Numbered from the stretch's first letter, positions 9,004-18,807 are shown. The stretch is DNA of 64,000 bases from Allorhizobium undicola ORS 992 = ATCC 700741 (GCF_000621665.1 NZ_JHXQ01000003.1:266010-330009); one strand, 5' to 3'. Program-made: numbers and translations. Notes: generated by a model not told the origin, from the letters alone.

Positions 9004-9903
9004 GTGGTCACAGTTATCGACGGAAAAGAGGTTGCTGCCTCCGTTATCGAGGCAGTCAAGGCGAGTGCGCAGGCCTATGCGGATGCCGTTGGTGGTAAGG
9101 TGGGGCTTGCCGTCATTATCGTTGGCGATGATCCCGCCAGCCATGCCTATGTCGGCGCCAAGGGGCGCATGGCCAAGGAATGCGGCTTCAATTCCGTGCA
9201 GCATACCCTGCCGGAAGATACACGCCAGGAAGACCTTCTGGCGCTGGTGGCCGAACTGAACGCGGATGCTTCGATCCATGGCATTCTGGTGCAATTGCCG
9301 CTGCCCAGACATCTGGACAGCGAGGCCGTCATCCAGTCCATCCTGCCGGAAAAGGATGTGGATGGCCTGCATGTGGTCAATGCCGGCAAGCTGGCGACGG
9401 GCGACATGCAGACGGGCCTGATCTCCTGCACGCCCGCGGGGGCCATGCTGCTGGTGCGCAAGATCCACGGACGCGATCTGTCGGGCCTCAATGCGCTCGT
9501 CATCGGACGCTCCAACCTGTTCGGCAAGCCCATGGGGCAATTGCTGCTCAATGCCAATGCCACGGTAACGATGGCGCATTCCAGAAGCCGCGATCTTCCG
9601 GCCCTTGCCCGCAGCGCCGATATTCTGGTGGCCGCCGTTGGCCGGGCGGAAATGGTGAAGGCGGACTGGGTAAAGCCGGGCGCAACCGTTATCGATGTCG
9701 GCATCAACCGTGTTGCCGCGCCGGAAAAGGGCGAGGGAAAGACCAAGCTCGTGGGCGATGTTGCCTTTGCCGAATGCGCCGAACAGGCGGCTGCCATCAC
9801 GCCGGTTCCGGGTGGCGTTGGCCCCATGACCATCGCCATGCTGATGGCCAATACCGTGATTGCAGCTCACCGCAAGGCCGGACTGACCGCGCCGGTCTTT
9901 TGA
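9004..9903 (+). CDS. folD: Bifunctional methylenetetrahydrofolate dehydrogenase/cyclohydrolase FolD
   Basis: FolD interconverts 5,10-methylene-, methenyl- and 10-formyl-tetrahydrofolate in one-carbon metabolism, using NADP. From GTG 9004 it is 299 residues. Signatures visible are [13 protein letters not shown], the nucleotide-binding [17 protein letters not shown] and [15 protein letters not shown] near the C-terminus. The GTG at 9004 was preferred because the longer frame (to 8911) is made by the REP-like element and would add 31 unusual residues; GGGA lies about 10 bases upstream. It is a single gene, not obviously cotranscribed. Confidence 0.93.
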   Translation: MVTVIDGKEVAASVIEAVKASAQAYADAVGGKVGLAVIIVGDDPASHAYVGAKGRMAKECGFNSVQHTLPEDTRQEDLLALVAELNADASIHGILVQLPLPRHLDSEAVIQSILPEKDVDGLHVVNAGKLATGDMQTGLISCTPAGAMLLVRKIHGRDLSGLNALVIGRSNLFGKPMGQLLLNANATVTMAHSRSRDLPALARSADILVAAVGRAEMVKADWVKPGATVIDVGINRVAAPEKGEGKTKLVGDVAFAECAEQAAAITPVPGGVGPMTIAMLMANTVIAAHRKAGLTAPVF

Positions 9904-9967
9904 TCTCGAACGGTGTTTGGCGGAGCGCTTTGCGGCAAAAGGCAAGGTGTCTCCGCGCTGGAATCCC

Positions 9968-10993
9968 CTATCCAGCGCAAGGGCCTGTGGACGCCCGGAT
10001 GACCAGATCGGCCTTCCATAATTCCTGAAGCGGCGGCCCCTTGCCGGGCTCTTCCAGTTCGGCAATCAGCCGTTCGGCGACGCGCTGGCCTGCCGCGCGC
10101 AGCGAAGACATGGTGGTGGTGAGCGGCACGGTGAAGTTTTCCGGCTTCAGCAGTTGCAGGTCATCGTCATGGGCAACCAACGAGATGTCGCGTCCGAGCG
10201 TCAATCCGGCTTCTTCGATGGCCCGAACGGCCCCCAGCGCCAGAACCGTACTGGCCACCAGCAATGCCGTGGGGCGCGGTGACATTTGCAGGACGATCCG
10301 GGCATTGCGATAGCCCCATTCGTCGCTCATCAAGCTGTGGGTCACGGCATGTGGCGGCAGGGCCAGCCCCGCTTTTTCCAGGGCCTGCTGCATTCCCATC
10401 TTTCGCCGCTGGGCAAAATCGAGATGTTCGGGGCCGTTAAGAAAGGCAAAGTGCCGGTGGCCAAGGCCGATCAGCAGTTCGGCCGATGCCCGGAACGCAT
10501 CCTCGTTATCGACGTCGAGAAACGGGTAATCCGTCTCCAGACCCAGCGAGCGGCCATGGACGATAAAGGGAACGGGCAGGGATTTGGCCATGGCGATGCG
10601 CGGGTCCTTTTCCCGCATATAGGCCAGATAATAGGCATCCACCGCCCCTCCCGACACCAGACCTCGAATGGCCTGATCCTCCGCATCGGGGTGGGCGGGA
10701 ATGATGACGAAATGAAACTCGTGCTTGAGGCATTCCTCGGCCAGCCCGCTCTGGAACTCGGCAAAATGGATGTCGGAGGATTGCTGCGGCGAAATCGGCA
10801 TGACCAGGCCAAGCGATCCAGCCTTTCCCGTAGCAAGCCGTCTTGCGGCGCGGTTGGGACGATAGCCCGTTTCCTGCGCAGCCTTCAAAACACGCTGGCG
10901 CGTTTCCTCACCCACTTCAGGATAGCCGTTGAGGGCGCGACTGATGGTGGTTTGTGAAAGCCCCAGAAGTTCAGAGAGTTGCTTCAGATTCAC
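9968..10993 (-). CDS. aglR: LacI-family transcriptional regulator of the alpha-glucoside operon (AglR)
   Basis: A 341-residue LacI/GalR repressor. The N-terminal helix-turn-helix reads VNLKQLSELLGLSQTTISRALNG, followed by the YRPNRAARRLATG hinge and a periplasmic-binding-protein-like sensor domain. The GTG at 10993 is preferred: it is preceded by GGGGTGGA and gives the canonical LacI start, whereas the longer frame adds 28 poorly fitting residues. It is divergent from aglE and shares a 510-bp intergenic region with a 16-bp palindrome, so it most likely represses aglEFGAK in response to an alpha-glucoside. Confidence 0.85.
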   Translation of the reverse strand: MNLKQLSELLGLSQTTISRALNGYPEVGEETRQRVLKAAQETGYRPNRAARRLATGKAGSLGLVMPISPQQSSDIHFAEFQSGLAEECLKHEFHFVIIPAHPDAEDQAIRGLVSGGAVDAYYLAYMREKDPRIAMAKSLPVPFIVHGRSLGLETDYPFLDVDNEDAFRASAELLIGLGHRHFAFLNGPEHLDFAQRRKMGMQQALEKAGLALPPHAVTHSLMSDEWGYRNARIVLQMSPRPTALLVASTVLALGAVRAIEEAGLTLGRDISLVAHDDDLQLLKPENFTVPLTTTMSSLRAAGQRVAERLIAELEEPGKGPPLQELWKADLVIRASTGPCAG

Positions 10994-11040
10994 GCGGCAA
11001 TCCACCCCTTGTCGAAAACGTGCTGCATAATCCCCGTTTA

Positions 11041-11109
11041 GACCATTTACAGAAAAAGTGTAGTTACGGTTTCCCAATCCAAAATGCGCAAAACAAACGG
11101 AAACTCAGG
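11041..11109 (+). repeat. Dispersed REP-like element
   Basis: A third diverged copy of the genome's REP-like element, recognised by AGAAAAAGTG...CGGTTT and by AAAATGCGCAAAACAAACGG, which closely matches the tail of the 60-bp unit near 2225. Confidence 0.55.
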
Positions 11110-11361
11110 CAAGCTCACATGCATCGATGTGATTGGGGAAGCTGCTCTACGTGTCAGTCGAGGAGGGCGGCTACCACCTGCCCAAGACGTCATGTCAAAG
11201 GGCAATCGTTTCCGGGCGATCGCAATTTCAACCGCTTCTCTCCCCTTTCTATAATAGCAAAAGCCCACGCCGGGAACCCTTGCGCGAACCCTATTCCGTC
11301 CATTGCGCAAAACAGGCGCGCGCCCTCTTGACTTCCCCCGATAATTTGTGGCTTCTTACCG

Positions 11362-11377
11362 CTCAAAGCGCTTTGAG
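11362..11377. promoter_or_regulatory. Putative AglR operator, perfect 16-bp palindrome
   Basis: CTCAAAGCGCTTTGAG is its own reverse complement. The central AAGCGCTT, with a CG dyad centre, is typical of LacI/GalR-family operators. It lies about 127 bp before aglE. A partial match (CAAAAGCGCTTGAG) occurs at 16967-16980 before aglK. Confidence 0.7.
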
Positions 11378-11503
11378 AAACTTTCAACGTCGATTGCGCG
11401 CAATAATCCCGTCTGCCGCTTGTCAGCGGTTGGACGCGATACATTTAATCTGATGCGGGCGGATGCAGGGGAGCATCGTAACGTCCGCTCTTGAGGAGGA
11501 GCC

Positions 11504-12865
11504 ATGATGAAGACCTATCTGCTTTCCAGCCTTGCAGCGCTTGCCTTGCTGGCTGGCACGGCATCTGCTGCGGAACTGAAATTCAAGCCCGGTGCGGACG
11601 AAAAGTTTAACTGGAAGAGCTACGAGGAATTTTCCAAGGCTCACCAGATGAAGGGGCAAGTGCTGACGATTTTCGGGCCGTGGCGCGGTGAGGATCAGGC
11701 GCTGTTCGAAACCGTGCTGGAATATTTCCGTCAGGCGACGGGCATCGATGTCAAATATTCGTCCTCGGAAAATTACGAGCAGCAGATCGTCATCGACACG
11801 CAGGCCGGAAGCCCTCCCAATGTGGCCATTCTTGCGCAGCCGGGGCTGATTGGCGATCTTGCCGCCAAGGGCGCGCTGACGCCGCTTGGCGAGGAAAACC
11901 GCGACTGGCTGAAGCAGAATTTTGCCGCCGGTCAGTCCTGGGTCGATCTTGCGACGTTCAAGGGCAAGGATGGCAAGCCGCTGATCTACGGAATGCCATA
12001 CAAGATCGATATCAAGTCGCTGATCTGGTATGTGCCGGAAAACTTCGAGGATGCGGGCTATAAAGTGCCCAAAAGCATGGAAGAGTTGAAGGCGTTGACC
12101 GAAAAGATCGCTGCTGACGGCGGCGTTCCGTGGTGCATCGGTCTGGGATCGGGCGGGGCCACCGGCTGGCCGGCCACCGACTGGATCGAAGACCTGATGC
12201 TGCGTCTCTACCCTGCCGACGTTTACGACAAGTGGGTCAGCAACGAGATCAAGTTCAACGATCCGAAAGTACTAGCAGCTATCGACGAATATGGCTGGTT
12301 CTCGCGCAATCCGAAATTCGTGGATGGCGGAACGGCCGGTGTCGCCTCCACCGATTTCAGGGATAGTCCAAAGGGGCTCTTCACCTCGCCGCCCAAGTGC
12401 TACCTGCACCATCAGGCCTCTTTCGTGCCGTCCTTCTTCCCGGAAGGCACCAAGGTCGGGCAGGATGTGGATTTCTTCCCCACTCCCAATTACGCCAGCA
12501 AGCCGGAAATCGGCAATCCGGTGGCCGGGGCGGGCACGCTTGCCATGATCACCAAGGATTCTCCTGCCGCACGGGCCTTCATAGACTTTCTGAAGACGCC
12601 GATCGCCCATGAGGTCTGGATGGCGCAGTCCAGCTTCCTGACCGCCTACAAGGCCGCCAATCAGGACGTCTATCCCAACGCGCCGGTGAAAAAGCAGGGT
12701 GACATTCTCATGAAGGCCACCACGTTCCGCTTCGACGGTTCCGACCTCATGCCGGGCAAGATTGGCGCGGGCGCCTTCTGGACCGCCATGGTGGATTATG
12801 CGGGCGGAAAATCCGCGCAGGATGTCACCAAGAACATCCAGCAGGCGTGGGACGCGCTGAAATAG
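11504..12865 (+). CDS. aglE: Alpha-glucoside ABC transporter substrate-binding protein AglE
   Basis: The periplasmic binding component of an alpha-glucoside (maltose, trehalose, sucrose class) ABC importer; the protein is 453 residues. It has a clear signal peptide (MMKTYLLSSLAALALLAGTASA, cleavage before AELKF). A family-1 binding-protein body follows, including YSSSENYEQQIVIDTQAGSPP and an aromatic-rich WCIGLGSGGATGWPATDWIED segment. GAGGAGG precedes the paired ATGs at 11504 and 11507. It is the first gene of aglEFGAK and probably controlled by the divergent LacI-type regulator. Confidence 0.92.
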   Translation: MMKTYLLSSLAALALLAGTASAAELKFKPGADEKFNWKSYEEFSKAHQMKGQVLTIFGPWRGEDQALFETVLEYFRQATGIDVKYSSSENYEQQIVIDTQAGSPPNVAILAQPGLIGDLAAKGALTPLGEENRDWLKQNFAAGQSWVDLATFKGKDGKPLIYGMPYKIDIKSLIWYVPENFEDAGYKVPKSMEELKALTEKIAADGGVPWCIGLGSGGATGWPATDWIEDLMLRLYPADVYDKWVSNEIKFNDPKVLAAIDEYGWFSRNPKFVDGGTAGVASTDFRDSPKGLFTSPPKCYLHHQASFVPSFFPEGTKVGQDVDFFPTPNYASKPEIGNPVAGAGTLAMITKDSPAARAFIDFLKTPIAHEVWMAQSSFLTAYKAANQDVYPNAPVKKQGDILMKATTFRFDGSDLMPGKIGAGAFWTAMVDYAGGKSAQDVTKNIQQAWDALK

Positions 12866-13044
12866 CGGTTCGGATTTCACCAGGGCACGTCGCACAGGCC
12901 ATTGTGCCGCGGCGTGCCATCCACAGCGACTGCCGGACAGCCGCTTTCCAGTCATACACGATGTTCATGGATTTGGACGAGCGCAAGCATTGTGCCGGAG
13001 CCGGTTGGCCGCATGATGCATGGCAGGTTTTGGGGAGATAGATC

Positions 13045-14055
13045 ATGGGGCAGCTTGCCTATGCACTTATCACCATCGTCATTGGCGTTGGTGGCGCGCT
13101 CGGCTATTTCTTCGGCTCGAACTGGATATTGGACCGGCTTTTTCCGGCCCATCACACCGATCTCGACCGGGCATCGCGCAATATGCGGGTCGCTGCCTTC
13201 ATCCGGCCATGGCTCTTCCTCGGTCCGGCCCTTCTTTCGCTTGCCGTCTATCTGGTCTATCCGCTGTTCTCCTCGATTTTCTATTCATTCATGGATCGCA
13301 GCGGCACCAGTTTTGTCGGGCTGGCCAATTACAAATGGCTTCTCGGCGACAACGAGTTTCACGAAGCGATCCTGAACAACATTCTGTGGCTCGTGGTCGT
13401 GCCGACGCTTTCGACGCTGCTGGGGCTGGTGATTGCCGCGCTCACCGATCGCATCTGGTGGGGCAATATCGCCAAATCGCTGATCTTTATGCCCATGGCC
13501 ATTTCCTTTGTCGGCGCCTCGGTCATCTGGAAATTCGTCTATGATTACCGCGATGCCGGCGCAGAACAGATCGGTCTTCTCAACGCCATCGTGGTGGCGC
13601 TCGGCGGCCAGCCGCAGGTGTGGATCTCGCTGCCCTTCTGGAACAATTTCTTCCTCATGGTCATCCTTGTCTGGGTTCAGACGGGTTTTGCCATGGTTCT
13701 GCTTTCGGCGGCACTGCGCGGAATTCCCGAAGAAACCGTGGAGGCGGCTGTTATCGACGGCGCCAATCCCTGGCAGATTTTCTTCAAGATCAAGGTGCCG
13801 CAAATCTGGGGAACCATCGCCGTCGTGTGGACCACCATCACTATTCTTGTGCTCAAGGTGTTCGACATCGTTCTGGCTATGACCAATGGCCAGTGGCAGA
13901 CGCAGGTGCTTGCCAATCTCATGTTCGACTGGATGTTCCGGGGCGGCGGCGATTTCGGCCGCGGCGCGGTGATTGCCGTGGTGATCATGGTGATGGTCGT
14001 GCCGATCATGGTCTGGAATATTCGCAATGCCCGCCAGGAAATGGGAGACCGCTGA
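13045..14055 (+). CDS. aglF: Alpha-glucoside ABC transporter permease AglF
   Basis: A MalF-type inner-membrane permease, 336 residues. An unusual N-terminal helix (1-25) and short linker precede the standard six-helix core; this is also seen in known rhizobial AglF proteins. The cytoplasmic EAA loop reads EAAVIDGANPWQIFFKIKVP and contacts the ATPase AglK. It lies 179 bp after aglE, with no gene in between. Its stop overlaps the start of aglG (TGATG at 14053-14057). Confidence 0.92.
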   Translation: MGQLAYALITIVIGVGGALGYFFGSNWILDRLFPAHHTDLDRASRNMRVAAFIRPWLFLGPALLSLAVYLVYPLFSSIFYSFMDRSGTSFVGLANYKWLLGDNEFHEAILNNILWLVVVPTLSTLLGLVIAALTDRIWWGNIAKSLIFMPMAISFVGASVIWKFVYDYRDAGAEQIGLLNAIVVALGGQPQVWISLPFWNNFFLMVILVWVQTGFAMVLLSAALRGIPEETVEAAVIDGANPWQIFFKIKVPQIWGTIAVVWTTITILVLKVFDIVLAMTNGQWQTQVLANLMFDWMFRGGGDFGRGAVIAVVIMVMVVPIMVWNIRNARQEMGDR

Positions 14056-15200
14056 TGCCTATGCGCGCTTTTTCACCGCTCTCCATCGTCGTCAACCTCA
14101 CGGTTCTGCTGCTCGTCATCGTCTGGACGGTGCCGACCGCCGGTCTGTTGATTTCCTCCCTGCGTGACAAGGATCAGATCTCGGCCTCCGGTTGGTGGAC
14201 GGCCCTGACGGGCGCCAGTCGAAAGGATATTTTTCGGGCTCCCGGCGCTGAAGCGCAGAAGCAGGAAGGTGCAGTCTGGGTTATTTCCGGCAATCTTTTC
14301 AATGGCGGCAAGGGCCGTGTCAGCGCTTTTGGAACCTCCAGCCTCAAGCCGGAGGAATTCAGGCCCGGCGAGAGCGCGACGCTCAAGGATGGCGAGACGC
14401 TGACGGTAAGCGAAACCGGCGACTTCCGCCTGAGTGCGCCGCAGAGCTTTGAAGGCGCGCGCGGCCAGCGGATTTTCTTCACCTCCGAGCAGCCGCCCCG
14501 TTTTTCCTTCGATAATTACCGCACGGTTCTGACGGCGGAGGGCATGGGGCAATCCTTCCTCAACTCTCTGACGGTTGCCATTCCCGCCACCATCATCCCC
14601 ATTCTGGTCGCAGCCTTTGCAGCCTATGCACTGGCCTGGATGCAGTTTCCGGGACGCTCCCTGCTGATTGCCCTGATTGTCGGCCTGCTGGTGGTGCCCT
14701 TGCAAATGTCGCTCATTCCGCTGCTCAAGATGTACAATGGCGTCGGGGCGTTTTTCGGTGTGCCATCCAAGACCTATCTTGGCATCTGGCTCGCTCATAT
14801 GGGATTCGGTCTGCCGCTCGCCATCTATCTGTTGCGCAATTACATTGCCGGATTGCCGCGCGAGATCATGGAATCGGCGCGGGTCGATGGGGCAAACGAT
14901 TTCGAGATCTTCGTGAAGATCGTCCTGCCGCTTTCCTATCCGGCTCTGGCATCCTTCGCCATTTTCCAGTTCCTGTGGACATGGAACGATCTTCTGGTCG
15001 CCATGGTGTTTCTGGGAACCGGAAACGAGGAACTGGTGCTGACAGGGCGTCTGGTCAACCTTCTGGGTTCGCGCGGCGCAAACTGGGAAATTCTCACCGC
15101 CTCGGCTTTCATTACCATCATCGTGCCTCTTCTCGTCTTTTTCACCCTCCAGCGCTATCTCGTGCGCGGCCTGCTGGCCGGCTCGGTGAAGGGCGGCTGA
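14055..15200 (+). CDS. aglG: Alpha-glucoside ABC transporter permease AglG
   Basis: A MalG-type permease, 381 residues. Membrane helix 1 (about 8-32) is followed by a large periplasmic insertion of roughly 110 residues before helix 2; the remaining helices form the usual permease core. The EAA loop is ESARVDGANDFEIFVKIVLPL. ATG 14055 overlaps the aglF stop; the longer frame reading back to 13620 is a shadow of aglF. It pairs with AglF to form the membrane channel. Confidence 0.92.
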   Translation: MPMRAFSPLSIVVNLTVLLLVIVWTVPTAGLLISSLRDKDQISASGWWTALTGASRKDIFRAPGAEAQKQEGAVWVISGNLFNGGKGRVSAFGTSSLKPEEFRPGESATLKDGETLTVSETGDFRLSAPQSFEGARGQRIFFTSEQPPRFSFDNYRTVLTAEGMGQSFLNSLTVAIPATIIPILVAAFAAYALAWMQFPGRSLLIALIVGLLVVPLQMSLIPLLKMYNGVGAFFGVPSKTYLGIWLAHMGFGLPLAIYLLRNYIAGLPREIMESARVDGANDFEIFVKIVLPLSYPALASFAIFQFLWTWNDLLVAMVFLGTGNEELVLTGRLVNLLGSRGANWEILTASAFITIIVPLLVFFTLQRYLVRGLLAGSVKGG

Positions 15201-15233
15201 TCAATTTTCTCCCAAGACCTACAGGAAGATTTC

Positions 15234-16898
15234 ATGACCCCTGTTTCGACAAGCACTGCGACCGTGGACAAGGACTGGTGGCGCGGTGCCGTGATCTACC
15301 AGATTTACCCGCGCTCCTTTCAGGATTCCAACAATGACGGCGTGGGCGATCTCAAGGGCATTACAGCGCGCTTGCCGCATGTGGCGCGGCTGGGGGCGGA
15401 TGCTATCTGGATCTCGCCCTTCTTTGCCTCGCCCATGAAGGATTTCGGCTACGACGTCTCCAACTACACCGATGTCGATCCGATGTTCGGGACCGTGGCC
15501 GACTTCGACGCTCTGATCGCCGAGGCCCACAGGCTTGGGATCAAGGTGATGATCGATCTGGTGATCTCCCACACCTCCGATCAGCACGCATGGTTTGCCG
15601 AAAGCCGTTCCAGCCGCATCAATCCCAAATCCGACTGGTATGTCTGGTCCGATCCCAAGCCCGACGGTTCGCCGCCGAATAACTGGCTTTCGATTTTCGG
15701 CGGCTCTGCCTGGGCATGGGACGCAAGGCGGATGCAGTATTACCTGCACAACTTCCTGACCTCGCAGCCCGATCTGAACATGCACAATCCGCAGGTACAG
15801 GACGCGGTGCTGGATGCGGCCCGCTTCTGGCTGAAGCGCGGCGTGGACGGCTTCCGTCTCGATACGATCAACTTCTATTTCCACGACAAGCAATTGCGCG
15901 ACAACCCGCCGCTGTCGCCCGAGCGGCGCAATGCTTCCACCGCGCCTGCCGTCAATCCCTATAACTTTCAGGACCACATCTACGACAAGAACCAGCCGGA
16001 AAATCTGGAATTCCTGAAGCGTTTCCGCGCGCTGCTGGAGGAGTTTCCGGCCATTGCGGCAGTAGGCGAAGTTGGCGACGGCCAGTATGGACTGGAAATT
16101 GTCGGCCAGTACACTTCCGGCGGCGACAAGATGCAGATGTGCTACGCCTTTGAATTCCTCGCGCCAGAGCCGTTGACCCCGCAGGTCGTTGCCGACACCC
16201 AGGCCGCTTTTCGGGCTGCCGCGCCAGAGGGCTGGGCCTGCTGGGCCTTTTCCAACCATGATGTCGTTCGCCACGTCTCCCGCTGGGGAGCGGAGGTGGT
16301 GGACCGGCAGGCCTTCGCCAAGTTTCTTTCGGCGGTACTGCTCACGCAGCGCGGCTCGGTCTGCATCTATCAGGGCGAGGAACTGGGTCTCACGGAAGCC
16401 GATATTGCGTTTGAAGATTTGCAGGATCCCTATGGCAAGGAATTCTGGCCCGAATTCAAGGGACGCGACGGTTGCCGCACGCCTATGGTGTGGGATTCGC
16501 TTGCCCACCATGCTGGCTTCAGCAATGGCGAGACGACGTGGCTGCCCATTCCGGTGGAGCACAGCCTGAATGCCGTCAGCGTGCAGGATGGCAAGGAGGG
16601 GTCGGTGTTGGAGCATTACCGCCGCTTCCTGCAATTCCGTCGGCAATTTCCGGCGCTCGTCAAGGGCGACATTGCCTTCCACATCGTCAGCGATACGCAG
16701 CTTGCCTATTCCCGCCTGCTGGACGGGCAGGAGGTCCTGTGCCTGTTCAACATGAGCCCCGCAGAAGACAGGATCGCCCTTCCCGATGGCGAGTGGGACA
16801 TGCTCGAGGGCCATGGTTTCGAAGCCGGGCTGGACGATGCAAAGGCAATCCTGCCTGGATGGGGAGCAGCCTTTGCGCTGCGCCGCCAGACGGTGTGA
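15234..16898 (+). CDS. aglA: Alpha-glucosidase AglA (glycoside hydrolase family 13)
   Basis: A 554-residue cytoplasmic alpha-glucosidase that hydrolyses imported alpha-glucosides. The GH13 barrel signatures are intact: YQIYPRSFQDSNNDGVGDLKGI at the N-terminus, DLVISHTSDQH (region I), DGFRLDTINF with the nucleophile Asp210, VGEVGDG with the acid/base Glu279 and NHDVVRH with Asp343. There is no signal peptide, fitting action after transport. It lies 33 bp after aglG and is followed by aglK after 149 bp. Confidence 0.94.
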   Translation: MTPVSTSTATVDKDWWRGAVIYQIYPRSFQDSNNDGVGDLKGITARLPHVARLGADAIWISPFFASPMKDFGYDVSNYTDVDPMFGTVADFDALIAEAHRLGIKVMIDLVISHTSDQHAWFAESRSSRINPKSDWYVWSDPKPDGSPPNNWLSIFGGSAWAWDARRMQYYLHNFLTSQPDLNMHNPQVQDAVLDAARFWLKRGVDGFRLDTINFYFHDKQLRDNPPLSPERRNASTAPAVNPYNFQDHIYDKNQPENLEFLKRFRALLEEFPAIAAVGEVGDGQYGLEIVGQYTSGGDKMQMCYAFEFLAPEPLTPQVVADTQAAFRAAAPEGWACWAFSNHDVVRHVSRWGAEVVDRQAFAKFLSAVLLTQRGSVCIYQGEELGLTEADIAFEDLQDPYGKEFWPEFKGRDGCRTPMVWDSLAHHAGFSNGETTWLPIPVEHSLNAVSVQDGKEGSVLEHYRRFLQFRRQFPALVKGDIAFHIVSDTQLAYSRLLDGQEVLCLFNMSPAEDRIALPDGEWDMLEGHGFEAGLDDAKAILPGWGAAFALRRQTV

Positions 16899-16966
16899 AA
16901 GAAAAGCCGCCAGCGGCTTTCGACCTGTAACCAGATGGGTGCCGCGCGGTTGCGGCATCTTTCACG

Positions 16967-17030
16967 CAAAAGCGCTTGAGCATTTCCGGAGCGGGATAGG
17001 TCCGCTTTTCTGAAGGACAATGCCCTGGAG
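16967..17030 (+). repeat. Operator half-match and REP-like sequence before aglK
   Basis: CAAAAGCGCTTGAG at 16967-16980 shares the AAGCGCTT core of the aglE operator and merges into a GCATTTCCGGAGCGGG...CCGCTTTTCTG imperfect hairpin. It could be a second AglR site or a degenerate REP element; the sequence alone does not decide. Confidence 0.4.
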
Positions 17031-17047
17031 AATGAAAGGGGAGGACC

Positions 17048-18154
17048 ATGGCTGGTCTCGTGCTGAAAGATGTTCGCAAGGCCTATGGAGAGGTCAAGGT
17101 TCTCCATGGCATCGATCTCGATATTGCCAAGGGGGAGTTCGTGGTCTTTGTCGGCCCGTCCGGCTGCGGAAAGTCCACCTTGCTGCGCATGATCGCCGGT
17201 CTGGAAGAGATCACCGACGGCGACCTTCTCATCGATGGCCAGAAGGTCAATACCGTGCCGCCCTCCAAACGCGGCATCGCCATGGTGTTTCAGTCCTATG
17301 CGCTCTATCCGCATATGACGGTGTTCGACAACATGGCATTCGGGATGCGAATAGCAGGGGAGAGCAAGGAAGAGATCGACCGCCGGGTGCGCGCGGCCGC
17401 TGCCATTCTCCAGCTTGAACCCTATCTGGATCGCCTGCCCAAGGCGCTTTCGGGCGGGCAGCGCCAGCGCGTTGCCATTGGCCGGGCCATTTGCCGCAAC
17501 CCGAAGGTTTTTCTGTTCGACGAGCCGCTTTCCAACCTCGATGCCGCCTTGCGCGTGGCAACACGCATCGAGATTGCCAAGCTGCACGAGCAGATGCCCG
17601 ATACCACGATGATCTACGTCACGCATGATCAGGTGGAGGCGATGACGCTGGCAGACCGGATCGTCGTGCTTTCGGCAGGGCGGATCGAGCAGGTGGGGGC
17701 GCCGCTGGAGCTTTACGAGCGGCCAGCCAATCTCTTCGTCGCCCGTTTCATTGGCTCACCGGCCATGAACATCCTGCCCGGAACCGTGGTGGAAACGGGA
17801 TCGGTCACGCGCGTCATGCTCTCCGACCAGCGGCCTGTTTGCGTGCCGATAGAAACAGGCTTGAGCGACACCGGCGCCATGGCAAGCCTTGGTGTGCGCC
17901 CGGAAGACCTGACAGTGACAAAGGGCGATTCCTATCTCTTCGAAGCGAGCGTCACGCTGGTCGAGGCGCTTGGAGAAGTCACGCTGCTCTATGTGGAAGG
18001 CGCCATGTCGGTCGAGCCGCTTGTGGTGAAATTGCCCGGCATTGCTGCGATTTCGCGTGGTGAAACCCTGCGTTTTACGGCCGCGCCCGAGAAGCTTCAT
18101 CTTTTCGACGGGCAGGGCAAGAGCTTCAGGCTGCGGGAAGGGCGGTCGCTTTAG
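17048..18154 (+). CDS. aglK: Alpha-glucoside ABC transporter ATP-binding protein AglK
   Basis: A 368-residue MalK/UgpC-type ATPase. Walker A GPSGCGKST (residues 36-44), the LSGGQRQRVAIGRA signature, Walker B VFLFDEPLSNLD and the switch histidine in YVTHDQVEAMTLADRI are all intact. A C-terminal TOBE-type regulatory domain follows from about residue 235. It energises AglEFG. GGGGAGGACC precedes ATG 17048. The gene ends the agl operon. Confidence 0.94.
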   Translation: MAGLVLKDVRKAYGEVKVLHGIDLDIAKGEFVVFVGPSGCGKSTLLRMIAGLEEITDGDLLIDGQKVNTVPPSKRGIAMVFQSYALYPHMTVFDNMAFGMRIAGESKEEIDRRVRAAAAILQLEPYLDRLPKALSGGQRQRVAIGRAICRNPKVFLFDEPLSNLDAALRVATRIEIAKLHEQMPDTTMIYVTHDQVEAMTLADRIVVLSAGRIEQVGAPLELYERPANLFVARFIGSPAMNILPGTVVETGSVTRVMLSDQRPVCVPIETGLSDTGAMASLGVRPEDLTVTKGDSYLFEASVTLVEALGEVTLLYVEGAMSVEPLVVKLPGIAAISRGETLRFTAAPEKLHLFDGQGKSFRLREGRSL

Positions 18155-18331
18155 GAGCGTCTTAACCAAAGCTCGATGCAGCGTTGTTTACCCCCGAATA
18201 TCAGAGGGAAATAATCACCATCTGTTAAGACCCGGCCCCTAGCCTGAGCGTGTCGGCCAATCGTCGCAAACGGCCGAAGGAGACGTGTCCACGCAATCTG
18301 AACTGCGTGGAAAGGACTTGGGGGTAAATTC

Positions 18332-18739
18332 ATGGCGCTCGCAACAAGCAATTCGCATTTCCTGAAAAAGGAAGAGTCCTTCATGTATGATCGGGAAAAC
18401 CGCTTTCGCATGGAAGACACCATGAATGCCGGACGCCTTGAATATACCGAGAAAGGCATGACGCATATGGCCTCGCGCCGTTGCGACATCATCCGCATTT
18501 CGCAAAGCGGCGCCGTAATCGCGCTTCTCACCCAGTTCAACCTTCCCAAGCAATTTTACCTGGACATTCCAGACGCCCGCATCAACAAGATCGGCAGTCT
18601 GTTGATGAAGACCTTCTCCAACAACACCGCCGAAATCCGTTTTCTTCGTCTTTTGAACCAGAAGGAAATGGATCGCATCTTCGTTTTCTCCACGCACCCG
18701 GCGCATAAGGATCGGGTTCTGGACGTCAGGTCGTGGTGA
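18332..18739 (+). CDS. PilZ-like domain protein
   Basis: A 135-residue protein with a PilZ-like pattern, ASRRCDIIRISQSGAVI at about residues 47-63; PilZ domains bind cyclic di-GMP through an RxxxR and a D/NxSxxG motif, here reduced to R-R and SQSG. The ATG at 18332 is used; an alternative is ATG 18383 (MYDRENRFRME). There is no membrane segment. It follows aglK by 177 bp and is probably independent. Similar short PilZ-like proteins are frequent in Rhizobiales; a role in motility or polysaccharide control would be inference. Confidence 0.55.
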   Translation: MALATSNSHFLKKEESFMYDRENRFRMEDTMNAGRLEYTEKGMTHMASRRCDIIRISQSGAVIALLTQFNLPKQFYLDIPDARINKIGSLLMKTFSNNTAEIRFLRLLNQKEMDRIFVFSTHPAHKDRVLDVRSW

Positions 18740-18786
18740 GGGCGCTCACGTTTATGTGAGAATAGCAGAATATTGCTATGTTTTGA

Positions 18787-18807
18787 GGGAGGCGGGGCCT
18801 CCCTTTT
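18787..18807 (+). terminator. Rho-independent terminator
   Basis: A perfect 7-bp GC-rich stem, GGGAGGC with GCCTCCC, closes a GGG loop and is followed by TTTT. It lies 48 bp after the PilZ-like gene. Confidence 0.8.

Larger units (their letters stand above)
10994..11503. other. aglR-aglE divergent intergenic region
   Basis: This 510-bp stretch holds no gene. It contains a REP-like copy at 11041-11109 and the palindromic operator at 11362-11377. It should carry the divergent promoters for aglR and aglE, but no unambiguous -35/-10 pair was singled out. Confidence 0.6.

Noticed and set aside
13620..14054. An upstream extension of aglG
   Set aside because: It overlaps aglF completely and has no permease features; ATG 14055 overlaps the aglF stop and fits the family.
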